From assembly GCA_902806595.1 (NCBI GenBank), contig CADCXC010000043.1, positions 62,001-126,000 on the forward strand: a stretch of 64,000 nt of DNA. The letters are read 5' to 3'. Source of the stretch: Pyrenopolyporus hunteri. Lineage: Eukaryota > Ascomycota > Sordariomycetes > Xylariales > Hypoxylaceae. This document shows, in pieces, positions 10,551-23,800 of the stretch. The translations under genes were made by a program, and so were the position numbers. A model generated the notes under the pieces. That model was not told the origin of the DNA, made no database searches, and saw only the letters and a list, made by a program, of their open reading frames with translations. Every line of letters begins with the position of its first letter. Position 1 is the stretch's first letter.

Positions 10551-13234
10551 TGTGCCGGCGGTGTTGCGCAATGCCCCTTTTTATCTGGAGAGCATCATAC
10601 AAGATTAAGTATTACGGCGTAACGTATCGCGGATGGCGGGATAGTAGGTTTATCTGACGGACTAAGTTCTGGGATCGAGGTTTCGCATGAAAGGATCATG
10701 CAGCTGGTTCGATCCCGGAATCTACGTTCATGACTTGGTGATGGTCAATCGTAACGGCGGGAGACGACCCGGGGGCAAGTATTCGCGGATAGGGCTGTAG
10801 GAGAGTTGAGTTGAGTTGAGTCGGGTCGAGTGCGAATGGGCGACGGCAAGGGCTTGATTAGCAGGGACGTCTTCTACGTGACGTAGAAGCTCTGTATGAG
10901 CCGGCCACTCGGTCAATTGTGCTTGGTAAGGCTGAAGACGGAGGATGAACATGTGGTTACGTACGCATATGAGGTACATAATAATACGGGTTGCACATTA
11001 AACCATTGTCGCGCACTACGTATACCCAGCCCCCCTGTACGTGCTTACATAAGTCGAGATGCCTCCAACTGATACGGGCAATACGTAGAAATGTTGTAGC
11101 CAAGTACCTATGTGTATCATCTCCGGGCGCCTTCGCCATTGGCCCCCTCGGTTGTGACTTACATGCGCTAGACAGCGTCGCTCCTCACGGGCCACAATGG
11201 TATAATAATACATCTAAGCTTAAACAACCTTGCTGTCACCGAGTGTTCGCCGACACTTAGCAGGTACATAACCACCTGTGAGGTACCTATCTACATATTT
11301 ACAGACTCTACCGGAATAGTCGAAGGTCACATTCGCAACGAAATAGAAATCAATACATGGATATCTTCAAGCCACCGACTCTTCGTTTGTACGAGCAGTC
11401 ACACGGCTATTACCAGCCGAGAATGGAATTCAATGTGACTGTTCGTCCGAATCCTTCGGATGAGACTTCGGAGCAGTCCAACCATCATCCATCATCCCCT
11501 GAATAGCACCGAGCGGCGAGGAACGAACTGAGCTGAACCCGTACATAATAGTATGCAACCCCCTTTTCCACGCGTCGGCTAAAGACTTGAACTAGTAGTA
11601 TACACTTCTACCTTAAGGCGTTTGTATGTGTCCTTACACCTTTCCGTTCGTCCCATCGCCCCCATTTTAATAAACGCCTGCCACGATTAATTTTAGTTTC
11701 CTCTCCCAATAATGTGTGCTCTATAGCACATGCGTCTAATCGTGAACCTTGGAGTCTGGGGGATCCAGGGCATGCCCAGATCGCATCATTATCGGCATCC
11801 TGATGTGGGATCTTCCAGGGGGTTCACGTTCCACTTGAAGTTTCAGAAACGTCCACACCTTTCCATTTTCCGCAGGCGTGGTGGTGTCGTGGGATGGATA
11901 TATCGATAGAATTACATACCTACCTACCTAGGTTCTTAGGTACTTGGCAGGTTAGGGTATGTGCAGTAGGTTGGGAATTACAGAAGATGGGTTGAATACG
12001 ATTTCTGATTTCTCACATACCACATGGAAGGCGAAAAAATGGGGTTGCCGAATAATTACTTACATTATATGTAGCGGGTAGTAACTCGTAATTCTGATTG
12101 CTCATTACTTCGGGGGCTAGTTAGCGCTCTCTTGTTTACTAGCAGCTAGCGCTAGGAGCATTATTATAGTGCATTCTGCACAAAGGCGACCCCTAATTCT
12201 ATTAAATTGAGTCGTATAATGCTACCTCCTAGAACGACGGAATTGTGCTGTGCGTCCCATTAGTACCGAATTCATCTTCCGCTTTAAGGCAAATATTCAT
12301 GTGCGCTTTATCGCAAATTGGGGGGCTGCAAGAGAGACGGACGTATGGGAAAGCGTCGACGTGTGTAAATTCAACGTTGGTTAAATTGGTAATCGCTACG
12401 GGTGCAAGTGCAAGCATACCTAGGTACAAGTACATGTTCAGAAGGCATGGATGGTATGCGTGGTATGTACCCTGCAAGTCGCATCCTACCCATCGTCCAG
12501 CGAACCACGAGCGCTCGGCGTTATGTGCGGTACCTGCTGCGACATTGCACAACATTGAACCCGCAACCTTGCGTCTCATCAGACGGTAGAACCTCCTTTG
12601 AGCAACATTATCACATCTCCATCCCGATAACCATGACCACCTCTTTTCCTGCCCCTACCCTGAATACGATTTCTTGACAAAAGAAAAAACAACAACAAAA
12701 ATAATAACAACAATACCAACAATACCAACACCGTCGCCAACTAATTGACGAGGCATCTATCGATGTTAGAATTCCTGCATTTTATGTAGTCTCGTGTGGC
12801 GTTCAGTTCTATGTGCGTACAACCGAAAACCCCCCCTTCATCGTTGCGCATTTTCGTCTTTCCAACTCCTTTCTGTGATCTCGTCAAAAAAAATACCCTT
12901 GTTGTACCCGTCCAGGCTACTTCGACGTCGCCAAAAACATCATGCTAATCCCACCTCCGCTTCGTCCAGGTCTCCGCTTGATTCTAGATCTGTAATTTCA
13001 GCCTCTATATTCGTTGCGAAGCCGATATTCCTTTCCACAGAACACGATGCAATTCGTCCAACGTCTCCAGCATTCAATACACTGACGGCAGAAACCCGAC
13101 TTCCCCCTTAGGTTTCGATTGCTTCTCTCCGCCCCCCCCATCCCAAGACTCGGATCGAAACATACGACTACCGGTAAATAGGTTATTGTTAGAAAGCGAC
13201 TTAAGCGCCGCCGCATCAGCGCGCCTTCTCCGCC
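10551..13234. other. Divergent promoter region, membrane-protein gene / formin
   Basis: About 2.7 kb between two divergent genes. Its right end is probably the long leader of the formin mRNA: from about 12600 it is CT- and CA-rich with an ACA/ATA repeat near 12680-12735. It also holds a perfect 19-nt palindrome at 10871-10889, a TTGAG repeat near 10805-10820 and a TACCTAGGTA copy near 12418. Open frames at 12229-12589 exist on both strands and at 12794-13111; none has family features. Confidence 0.5.
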
Positions 13235-16200
13235 ATGGCGTCTGGGGGCAAAGGCTTCTTTTCTAGGAGTAAACACAGGAGTGACAAGAGACACACCGGC
13301 AGCGAGGAAGGACGGTACCTCGGCTCGGATAACGACTCGTCATCGCGTACCTCTCGGCATGTTAGGGAATCGTCGGTGGTATCAGTCGATCGACCCAGTT
13401 CTCCCGAAACCGGAGTCAACAACAACGCCGGCGTCATTACAGCCATCCCATACGACAGCACTCACGCAGACCAGCGAAGCCCCGTACCCGTCGATTACCT
13501 CCCCCGGACCGAGCAGATGCCCGTGCGGCGGGACCCTCTACCACATCACTTGAACAAAGGCACCGGCGACTTTCATCAGTATCCCTCCTTCGATACGGCC
13601 TCGATCGTGAGCGTTGCTAGTTCCCATCACTCAGCCCCGCGCCCTGCTCCTAACACCTCAAACATCACGATGGCGTCTACCGGGCGCCAGGCGCAATTCC
13701 AGCAATGGGGCCCGCCTCCGACCAATTCTACGACACCGCGTGCAAGCACCGCGTCCTCGCTCCAGAGCACCGCCTATGGCGAAAGATGGGATTCCCTACC
13801 GGGCTACGGTATGCCCGGCTTCGGAAGAACGTCTAGGCAGAGCGACCAGTCCAGCGTATTCTCAGGTAAAGGAGTGCCCCCTCACTATTCCACACTCAAG
13901 CGCTCATCCAGAATAGCCATGCCTAGCGCAACATCCCAGAGTTCCATTGCATCGCACCCCCCGAGTAGAGATTCTCATCGCTTAACTAAAAATCCAGGAA
14001 ACGCGGCGCCTCAACCACCCGGTAGCTCGGACGGATTTCCTCTTACCAGGCCGGAAGACGACAGGATCACAGAGCAGATGTTCTACGAGTTGATGAAGAA
14101 GCGAGGGTGGCACAACCTCCCCGAACAGGCACGACGACAGATGCAGGCGTATCCTTCGGCCAAGAAATGGACTTTGATCTATCAGGACCGTCTGACCGAG
14201 CTGCAAGGCGAGCAGAAGAGGAGGCAAGCGGCGAAATCGGGAGTCTATTCGAGCGTCGACGTCGCCGCATCCTCCGACGAGGAGGGTTCCCCGGAGTGGT
14301 ACGTTCGGAAGGTGATGGACAATACCCTGGATTTGAAAGGCCTCGGTAGTCTCGAGGTAAACCTACGAACCCAGCAGATCGGCTGGGTGAGGCGTTTCAT
14401 CGAATGCCAGGGACAGGTTGCGCTCACTAACGTCTTATTGAAAATCAACCGAAAGAGCGCTGTAGGACCCGCAGCTCCGTCCGATGTAAAGGCGAGCGAC
14501 AAGAACCTCGACAAGGAATATGATATTTTGAAATGTTTAAAGGCTTTGCTGAACAACAAGTACGGTGCCGACGATGCGCTCGCCCACCAGCAAGTAGTCG
14601 TGGCTCTCGTCACGTCGCTCATATCGCCGAGGCTCACCACGCGGAAACTGGTCAGCGATGTGCTGTCTTTCCTTTGCCACTGGAACGGGGGCGAGGGTCA
14701 CCTGAAGGTGATCCAGGCTATGGATGTAGTGAAGAGCCAGCAGAATGAGAATGGACGTTTCGACGCCTGGATGCGACTGGTCGAGGTGACCGTGGACGGG
14801 CGGGGGAAGATGGGCAGTCTCGTCGGGGCCAGCGACGAAGTGCGCAGCGGCGGCATCGGCATGGAAAACCTTCTAATGGAGTATGCGGTCGCGACGCTCA
14901 TCCTCGTGAACTCGATCATCGATGCGCCAGAGAATGACCTTCAGCTACGGATGCACATCAGGGCTCAGTTCGGCGCTTGTGGGATCAAGCGGATCCTCAC
15001 GAAGATGGAGGGGTTCCAATACGACTTGATAGACAAGCAGATCGAGCGGTTCCGGACGAACGAGGCTATTGACTATGAGGATATGCTCGAGCGGGAGAAT
15101 AGTAGCATGAAGGATAGCATCGAGGGAGAGGTTAAGGACCTCAATGACCCTGCTCAGATCGTCGACGCTATTCAACAGCGGCTCCAGGGCTCCAAGACGC
15201 ACGACTACTTTATCTCCGCATTGCAACACCTGCTTCTAATCCGAGATAACGACGGAGAAGAACGGTTGCGCATGTTCCAGCTCGTCGACTCTATGCTGAG
15301 CTACGTAGCCATGGATCGGCGTCTGCCGAATATGGACCTCAAGCAGAGCTTGAACTTCACGGTCCAGAGTCTCCTAGATAAGCTGCACACGGACTCTGAG
15401 GCCCGGCAGGCTCTAGATGAGGCCCTAGAGGCTCGGCAGATCGCCGACGCTGCTATGGCGGAGCGAGATGAGATGAAAGCTCAGTTAGAATTAGGCGCAG
15501 ATGGCCTCGTCGCGAAACTTAAGAGACAGCTCGACGAGCAAGCCCGCTTCATCGAAGCACAGAAGCGCCAGGCAGATAGTCTTAAAGCCGAAATCGAGAA
15601 CATGCAGACGGTGCGTGCAAAGGAGGCGCAGCGGTACGAGCTGGAAACCAGAGAATTATATCTTATGCTTAGGGATGCTCAAGACGTCGCCGCCTCTCAG
15701 GCTGTTAAAAGTAGCAACGGAAGCAAGGCGGCGGACGAGGACCCTGCTCGGATGCAAGGAATCTTGGATCGTGAAAAGCTTATGGACCGGCTCGCGATGC
15801 AGCTCGAACGACAGAAGACCCAGTATAAACTCGAAGGTAGGGTCTGGGGCGAGACGATCGGGCCTTCGGATCGTCTACGTGCACTACGCGAAGAAATGGA
15901 CGGCTACGCGGATAATTATCCCGAAGCACCGGAGGGTGCCGGTCTCCCGCCGTCCGGCATGCTCGGAACCGTCAATCGACACACTAGATTATCGAGGAAA
16001 CCCGTCAATCGGGGAGGGATCTCCAGCGCTGATGAAGCCACTACCGAGGGCGAAGAGGACATTGTATATGAGAAACCGAGGGTTGTCGAGATTAGGAGGC
16101 CCGTTATGGATCCTAAACAAGCCGCCAGCTTACTCTCGGAGATCCAAGCCAAGGGTAAGAAGGATGATGTTAGCGACTCTGAAGAAGGCGAGGGCACGAC

Positions 16201-18564
16201 GACCGGCCCCTCTCACCCAAGTCTCGAGTCGCAGTCGCCCATCACCCCAAGCGAGGTTGAGCCGCCCAAGATTGAGGTTAGCGATACGGCTGCCGCTCCT
16301 CCTCCTCCCCCTCCGCCACCACCTCCGATGCCAGGCCAACTTCCGGGAGCGCCTCCACCCCCGCCTCCACCACCACCACCACCTCCATTGCCTGGGCATC
16401 TTCCAGGAGCCGCTCCTCCGCCGCCGCCACCCCCTCCTCCGATGCCAGGAATGCTATCACCCGCGTCTGCAGCAGGCGGCCCTCCACCTCCACCTCCACC
16501 TCCACCGCCGCCTATGCCCGGTGCTATTGGGGGAATGCCTCCTCCACCACCTCCGCCACTACCAGGGGCTATGTCCGGTCACTTTCTCTCTGCACAAAAT
16601 AGCTTCACTCCAGCTCCTACAATTGGCCTCCCTGTTGTTAGACCGAAGAAGAAGCTCAAGGCCCTCCACTGGGACAAGGTTGATACTCCCGAGACCAGCC
16701 ATTGGGCAGCCCATGCTCCTTCCGCAGAGGAAAGAGAAGAGAAATATGCCGAGCTTAGCAGGAAGGGTATTCTAGACGAAGTCGAGAAACTGTTTATGGC
16801 TAAGGAGATCAAGAAGATCGGGATGGGAACCTCTAAGAAGGACGACAAGAAGCAGATCATCTCTAGCGATCTTCGAAAAGCTTACGGTAAGCACAGAGTT
16901 CACGGTAAAGTGGCTGAAGTGCTTGGAGTGCTAACATTTTTCCAGAAATCGCTTTTGCCAAATTTTCTCAGTACTCTGTAGAAAAGATCGTCCAGATGAT
17001 CATTCAATGTGACAAGGAGGTACTCGACAACCCTGTTGTCATGGACTTCCTGCAAAAGGACGACCTTTGCAACATTCCGGATAACACCGCAAAACTCATG
17101 GCTCCGTATAGCAAGGATTGGACTGGTCCAGAAGCCAGTAAGGAGAATCGTGAACAGGACCCGTCGGAGCTTACTCGGCAGGATCAAATCTACCTATACA
17201 CCGCGTTTGAGCTACATCACTATTGGAAGAGCAGGATACGGGCGCTGGCTTTGACGAAGAGTTACGAAGCCGATTACGACGAAATCAATGAGAAGATTCG
17301 CCACGTCGTCTCGGTATCAGAGGCACTGAGAGACTCCGTTTCTTTAATGAACGTCCTCGGCCTAATTCTTGACATCGGTAATTACATGAACGATGCCAAC
17401 AAACAGGCGAGAGGTTTCAAGCTCAGCTCGCTTGCCCGCTTAGGAATGGTAAAAGACGATAAGAATGAGTCGACGCTTGCAGATCTCGTCGAGCGTATCG
17501 TCCGTAACCAGTACCCCGAGTGGGAGGGTTTCACAGAGGATATTCAAACCGTCCTCACCGCCCAGAAGATCAACATCGAGCAACTTCAAACGGATGCTAA
17601 GAAATACATCGATAATATCCGCAACGTACAGATGTCACTCGATAGCGGCAACCTCAGCGACCCTAAGAAGTTCCATCCGCAGGACCGCGTCTCGCAAATT
17701 GTTCAGCGTTGTATGAAGGATGCCCGTCGAAAGGCAGAGCAGATGTCTTTGTACTTGGAGGAGATGGTCCGCACATACGACGACATCATGGTCTTCTACG
17801 GCGAGGATCCTAAGGACGAGAACGCCCGTCGCGACTTCTTCGCCAAGCTAGCCACGTTCCTCCAGGAGTGGAAGAAGAGCAGAGACAAGAACATACAATA
17901 CGAAGAGACCCGTCGTAGAAACGAAGCTAGCATGAAACGGAAACATGCTCAGCTCAGAGTCCAAGGAGCTGTCGAAAGCGGCCCTCCGTCATCAGCCTCC
18001 GCCGGCGCCATGGACTCGCTACTCGAGAAGCTACGCGCTGCGGCGCCTCAAACAAGAGACCAACGAGACCGAAGAAGGCGCGCACGCCTAAAGGATCGTC
18101 ATCAAGTGCGCATCGCTTCGGGCCAGAAGATACCTGACCTCAACGAAATACCTGAAGCCGAAGCCAGTCTCAATAATGAAACTACCAACGGCGTTGCCGA
18201 GTCTGAGGGCAACCCCCTCAGCCCTGGCCTGTCGTCGCCCGGCGAAGTTCCTTCGGAAGCTGGAGAGGACGGCCTAGCTCAAAGAGCTGCTATGCTACTG
18301 CAAGATATGAGGGGTGGCGATGGAGCGGATGACGGCGATCCAGAGAAACGAGATAGTCTACGGAAGTCGGCAGCCGAAGAAAGGAGAGCTAGACGGCGGC
18401 GACTAAAGGGCGGCTCCGCTCCCAGCGCTAACTCCGGTGAGGGAGACGAAGGGGTCAAAGCCACCATACCCGAGGAACCTCCCGCCGAGGCTGCTGCTGA
18501 AGCCGAGGCTGCTGCTGAAGCCGAGGCGGCGGTTGCGGCACCCGCACCCGCACCGGAGGAATGA
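13235..18564 (+). CDS. sepA: Formin of the Bni1/SepA type
   Basis: Two exons, 13235-16886 and 16946-18564; 1756 residues. Formins nucleate and elongate unbranched actin filaments; this type drives polarised growth, the hyphal tip and septation. Order of parts: disordered Ser-rich N-terminus; Rho-GTPase-binding/FH3 region from about 273 (RITEQMFYELMKKRGWHNLP) to about 690; coiled coil about 730-880; proline-rich FH1 at about 1020-1115 with repeated runs of 8-12 prolines ending in MPG or LPG, the profilin-binding part; FH2 from about 1136 (KKKLKALHWDKVD) to about 1540. A DAD-like autoinhibitory motif MDSLLEKLRAAAP followed by basic RDRRRRARLKDR lies at about 1572-1600. The 59-nt intron (GTAAGC, CTAAC, CCAG) falls inside FH2 and joins KAY to EIAFAKFSQYS. 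The start gives a Lys/Ser-rich N-terminus usual for SepA. A small Ala-Glu repeat ends the protein. Confidence 0.95.
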
Positions 18565-19699
18565 GAGGGGACCGTATAAGGCGAAATTATATCGCTGTTT
18601 CCATCTAATCCAATCGATACGATATATAATGTTTACGATGTATTATCCACCCATACGGAGGCTAGGGGTCTGTTTCAAACAATATGTCGGCAACGAGCGC
18701 TGCGAGGCTGCTGTAGAACACGCTTTGGAATCGAGAGTCCACGTACGAGTTTAGGGGTCAACAAGACGTACATAATTTTTAGTTGCAGACTTCGGATTGC
18801 TGAGCTACCTAGCATGTCTCTTAGACGAAAGCTTCAACGCCGCCAATCGAATTCAATTCGCCCATCAACACTAGCACCAAATGGTAACTCCGACCATTGC
18901 TCGCTAAGAAAGGATATATCATAATTAACCTTTGGTAGGGGGGTTGGTCTGTTTACCTGTACCTATCCGTCCAGGCGCAGAGGGAGGACGGAAATTTGGA
19001 GGAAGACGCATCGAGGCAAACAGGCCCGGTTAGAAACTTTTTTTATGTAGTTGTGGGGGAAGAACAAGAAGAAGAGGGAGAGGCTCCCCGGACCGACTAT
19101 ACGTCTCGTCTACATTTTTCTATGTCGAAGGGCACAAGGAAGGGGGACTTGGGCTGGCGGCAAAAGGCTAGGCCGCCGGAAGCTAGGGACTTAGTGAAGG
19201 AGGGAGGCGAAGGGAAGTGTGAGGTGGACGTGAAGGTGAAGGCGAAGGCGGAAATGGAAGTGCGAGTGCGAGTGCAAGTGCAAGAGGGACAGAGGAGGAC
19301 GTACATACATAACTTAACTTGACCTAACCTAACCTAAGCATAGTATATCGCCTAGATCTGTAGCTGCTACGGTCGAAGGAGTACTTAATAATTCGCTTCT
19401 CAGTGAGATCTTTTTCTTCTTAGTGTTTGTGTTGGTTGTTATGTGATAGTTGTTAGGTGGTTGTAAATATACCTCTTAATTGATATAAGCGCTGTGTATT
19501 CTTTTCCGAGTAGTTCCGTACTGGGCAGGATAGGGGGGTGTTGTCGTTGTGCTTGTAAGAGGATTCTTACCATGGATCGATTACAGGGATGAGAATAAAA
19601 TGGATAATAATACTCTTATGCGTAGATCCGCATCAGATGCCGTATACAACTTTAAGAGTAGGAATTTGTAACTCTATCTAACACGTCTAAGTCTGAGAT

Positions 19700-19846
19700 T
19701 ATGGAAGTATTCTAACTAGGTATGGAAATATTCCAGCCAGCTATGAGATTATCCTTACCAGCCATGGAAATACTCCAACTAGGTATGGAATTATTCCAAC
19801 CAGGTATGAAACTATTCCACTCAAGTCGAAAAATATCCTATCACAT
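19700..19846 (+). repeat. Degenerate 21-bp tandem repeat, seven units
   Basis: Seven consecutive 21-nt units begin at 19700, 19721, 19742, 19763, 19784, 19805 and 19826, with consensus near TATGGAAATATTCCAACCAGG. The first six are clearly related and the seventh is weak. Because 21 is a multiple of three, one frame (19722-19916) reads a heptad repeat such as MEIFQPA / MEILQLG / MELFQPG. There is no sign of a surrounding gene, so I treat it as a minisatellite. Confidence 0.8.
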
Positions 19847-19935
19847 ATTAATAGATTTATACAAACTCACTCCAAATCCCTTCGTAACGCTTTCGACAAC
19901 GCTGCAGTACACATAAGTGAGGTATATCTGGAGCT

Positions 19936-19956
19936 GGGTTAGGGTTAGGGTTAGGG
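19936..19956 (+). repeat. Interstitial telomere-type repeat
   Basis: GGG followed by three perfect TTAGGG units, then GTGAGG. TTAGGG is the telomere repeat of filamentous ascomycetes. It sits about 90 bp after the 21-bp array, far from any sequence end. Confidence 0.85.
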
Positions 19957-20821
19957 TGAGGAGTTCGGATAGGGATGTTAAGACGCAACGGGGTTGAACA
20001 ATTTATCTGTTAATATGGTTTCCGTTTGAGATGTTCATATCACCAATTCATTAGCTCCTATAGCTTAGAAGGACGTTTAAGATAATAAGATCACCCCGGA
20101 GGTAATCGGCGAAAGGGGTAAGAGGCTGTATGGGGGTGCTAGAATCTGTCCCGGGCAATAAAGGGCATCTCTATCTTAAAATGCGAAGGGAAATCCCCTC
20201 TATTAAAACCACCAATTCTTTTGAAAGGAGGGTTAAGCAAGAATCTCTCTTCCCGTAGCATGCCTATCATAGAGCGTATTGACAAGCAACACTTCCGATA
20301 CCAATTCCAAATCGCCGAATACCACGCCTACTTCTCTAATCCACCATATCGCTTTATTTATAGGTATCAATAGTCTAGTATCCACGTCCGGGAAAACACC
20401 TAACACCCGTCACATAGCATAGCGGAACATGACCTAGTAACCATGAAAACAGGCAGACAAACAGACGCCCATCCCCGCTATATCAACCCATGAAGGACAC
20501 GTTCAGTTCGGTTTATTACAAGGTTTCTAAGTCTATATAATACAACAGACACGCGGCGCGCACGTACGTATCCCGAGCGGTGATTTCGAAGCCTTCAGCC
20601 TAAAACCCCAAGCCCAAAGCCCAAAGCCTAAGACCTAAGACCTGCTCCCGCTCTAGCGCCAGCGCCTATGCCCGTGCCTGCGAATGGTGCCGTTCAATTC
20701 AATTCAAGTCAGGTCAATTCAGTTCAGTTCGGTTCAATGCATTCCGTAGTCTTTTCCCACTTCTCTTCATGCGTGTATCATGTATCCTAATGCTCGATGG
20801 ATTCGTGTCGTCTCTTCTCTT

Positions 20822-23800
20822 CTACTTCGCCATAACATCTACGTAGCGCCCTGCCTTCCGCGGCTTCTTGGCGCCCTTCCTGGGTCCCGCTGCGCCGAGC
20901 AGGTCGTCGATGCTGCTTGCGTTGCTCAAGCTTGTGGTCGGTCTACTTAGTGGCGCGGCGGGAGGTCCGCCCGGAGCGCTGGCGGTGCTCTGGTTGGAAA
21001 ACGACCGTGCCATTGCTGGGGCGCCGGGAACGGTAAGGTTCTCGTGAGAGGCGGCTTTGTTTAGTAGCGCAGGCGGAGGTGTGAGGTGAGAGCGAGGAGG
21101 GCCGGTGGGAGGACCGGGCGGTCCTCCCGGGGGAGCTGACGTAGGCGGTCCTGGGGGAGGAGTGCCGTTCCGGGAGGCGGCGCGAGGAGGTGGTGGCGTT
21201 GCCGCCTTCACAGGGGTATTCTCGGCACCCGGTTTCTTATTGACCCAACGCTTGAGTTCTGGGTCATATACGAAACTACTGGCTTCACCGAGCTTGGCCT
21301 TAATGGGCTTATTAGGCTGGTCAGCCGCCTCCTTTTTGCTGCCGCCGCCAAACCATCCTCCGAAGCCCCAGCCCCTCTTGGCCGCCTTCGCTTCAGCAGC
21401 ACGTTTTTCTATTTATCCATTAGCTTCATACAAATATAAGCGTGTCACTTCGATGCTTACCTTCTTCCTCAGCAATCTTTCGGACCATCTCTGCATTTTC
21501 CCGATCAATCTCTGCCTTACTCTTTCCTTGAGGTTTCAAGGCGGGGATGTCGTCCTCATCATCATCGAAGAAACTCTTCTTAGGCTTCGACTCTTTTGGA
21601 GAATCCCCCTCGTCGCCAGCTGGGCCAGGTTCGTAGGACGGCGGCTCGAAGCTAGATGGCTGGTACGAGGGCGGTTCGTATCCACCAGAGAAGCTCTCAG
21701 GCTGTTCCGTAGAAGGTTGGAAGGAAGTCGTCGACGGCGGCTCGTATCCGTAAGAGGGTGGCTGGTAACCTTGGGGTGAACTGGTATCCTTCACCGAAGT
21801 TTCAGGCTTAGTGTCCGTAGGTGAGCTTTGCGTCTGGGAACCATTGAGGTTTGGCGATGTCTGTGCTCCATAGGGATCATAACCAGGGAACGAGAAGCCA
21901 ATACCTACGGGCTGCGGGGCAGGCTCAGACGGCTGAGAATTTGGCGCGTAGGGTGATGTTTGAGAAGCGACCGGGGCCGCGGGTTGATAAGCGGAAGTAG
22001 ACGAGGGATGCTCGGGCGCATAAGGGCTTCCATATGTAGATTGCATGTCTGATCCTCTTCTCGGTATTTCAAGAGAGCTTCGTGCCATTTCGCCCGAATT
22101 TCTTTCCATGGAAGATCGAGGAGCTGGGTTGTAAGGACTACCAGGCTCATAGGAAGCACTCGAAGGTTGAGATGCTACAGGAGCATAACGCGAAGCAGCC
22201 TTGGTGGCCGGAAGAGTGGGAGACGGACCGCCGTTTCCGTAGACTTCAAAGTTTGAGACGGACGGAGAACGGCTCACCGTAGGTGTCCCGCCCGTAAGAC
22301 GGGCAAAGGGCCCAGACTCGGCACCGCCGTCACCTGACGCTCCATTGCCTCCATTTTCGTCATCGTCACCAGCGACGAATTTGTTGAAGCGACTCCACAT
22401 GTTGTTGGACACTTGGTCCATCCTAGGCTTCGGGATCCACGAGGACGATTCCTCCTTCGGAGCCTGCTTGAGCCTCCTCATGAGGTCATCCAAGGAGGAT
22501 TCAAGAATAGGGTGGTAGTATGGGGACCTCTTCGTCTGAGCAGTAATCGCGTTGTAAATGCCTTCGCAGTACTGCAGCGCCTTATCTCTATACCCGTACT
22601 CAGCGAGAATCATGGCATGTTGCAGCTTGTAAGCAGCCAAGTGCGGGCAGCTTTGAACGACATTCGAGCCTCCCGTGAGAGAAAGCCCGTACTCGTACAC
22701 TTCGCTAAGCTGAAGGGCCTCCGTTTCCTTGGCGAATTGGTCTGCTTGACGGCGGTGGTCGGCTCCGACAAGGACAAAGTTGGCGTTGGGGTCATCGAGA
22801 CCACCGAAAATGGCGCAATTCCTAGCAAATATGTAGCAGATGTGAGCTGCTTCCGCCCTTCCGTACCCAGAGAGCAGATTTCCAAGTGACCTTAAGGCTT
22901 GACCGTCGCCAAAGCTCCTATTGCTTAGTATCAAACCAAGAGTCTCGCGCCACTTGTCGAGCCCTGCCAGCGCGTCCTGCGATGCCCCAGTAGAAGCCGA
23001 GGTCGGTATCAGCTGAAGGCCGGCCCGCGCGTGGACCGGGACAAGTTCATCTACCGACTCCTCGAAGTTTCCAGAAAGGACGCCATAGAGGGAAGCGAGC
23101 GACTCATTCCCATGGCCAGGAAGATTTACTTCCTTCTTGATGAATTCTTGCGCTACCTTTTTATACAGCTCTGGGCTCTGCATAGTGTTCGAGATAAGCA
23201 TCGCGTGACCCCAGAGCCTCTTGTCCACCGCAGCCCACACGGCCTTCTCCCGGTCACCACACAATAAGTGGTGGCGGATCTGCTCAACAGCTGTGGAATC
23301 GACGGCGTCCGCCTGCACGCCGGTTCCTGCGGAAGATATCCCCGTTAAATCGGCCCCCGTAGATAGTGTAGATGCAAGCTCGGGGTTATTGGTGTCAAGA
23401 CCGGGAGAGAGGACATCCCTCACAGCCTTTTCCACCGTAGGATTCCCCTCTAAATGGCCATCGTGCTCGACAAAGACACGTAAAATCTTCCACAATAGTA
23501 CTCTCTCGATGGCCCTCTTATCCTCGTGCGAAACCTCTTGGTGAAAGGCAAGGTGTGGGAGACTTCTTTCGAGAGTCTCGATACCCGCCGTCAACCAAGC
23601 CACCGTCTCTTTCTTCTTCGATTTTCCCTTCAAGGGGCCCGGAAACTTGGCAAGGCGCTCCTCTAATGGTAGGATATCCTTCATATGCTTGACTTTTACT
23701 TCACCTGGGCTACGTACAATCATCGGCAGCGCCTGGCTTACGCCATATCGAGGAATATCCTTAGGGAACGAGGTCACAAGTGTGCCTCCTACGCCCCAGG

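Larger units (their letters stand above)
18565..20821. other. Convergent spacer formin / SEC16 with tandem repeats
   Basis: About 2.3 kb between convergent genes. It contains a GTGCGA-type simple repeat near 19255-19290, CCTAA repeats near 19318-19338, a 21-bp tandem array (19700-19846) and a telomere-type repeat (19936-19956). Apart from open frames created by the repeats I see no gene. Confidence 0.6.

Noticed and set aside
10690..10715. B-box-like GGTTCGATCCCGG suggesting a tRNA
   Set aside because: No A box lies upstream and the T-arm pairing is incomplete. The similar GGGTTCGATCC near 56970 and GGTTCGAACC near 9262 fail in the same way.
12229..12589. Overlapping open frames of about 115 codons on both strands
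   Set aside because: Neither shows a domain, membrane segment or splice continuation; overlapping frames on opposite strands point to chance.
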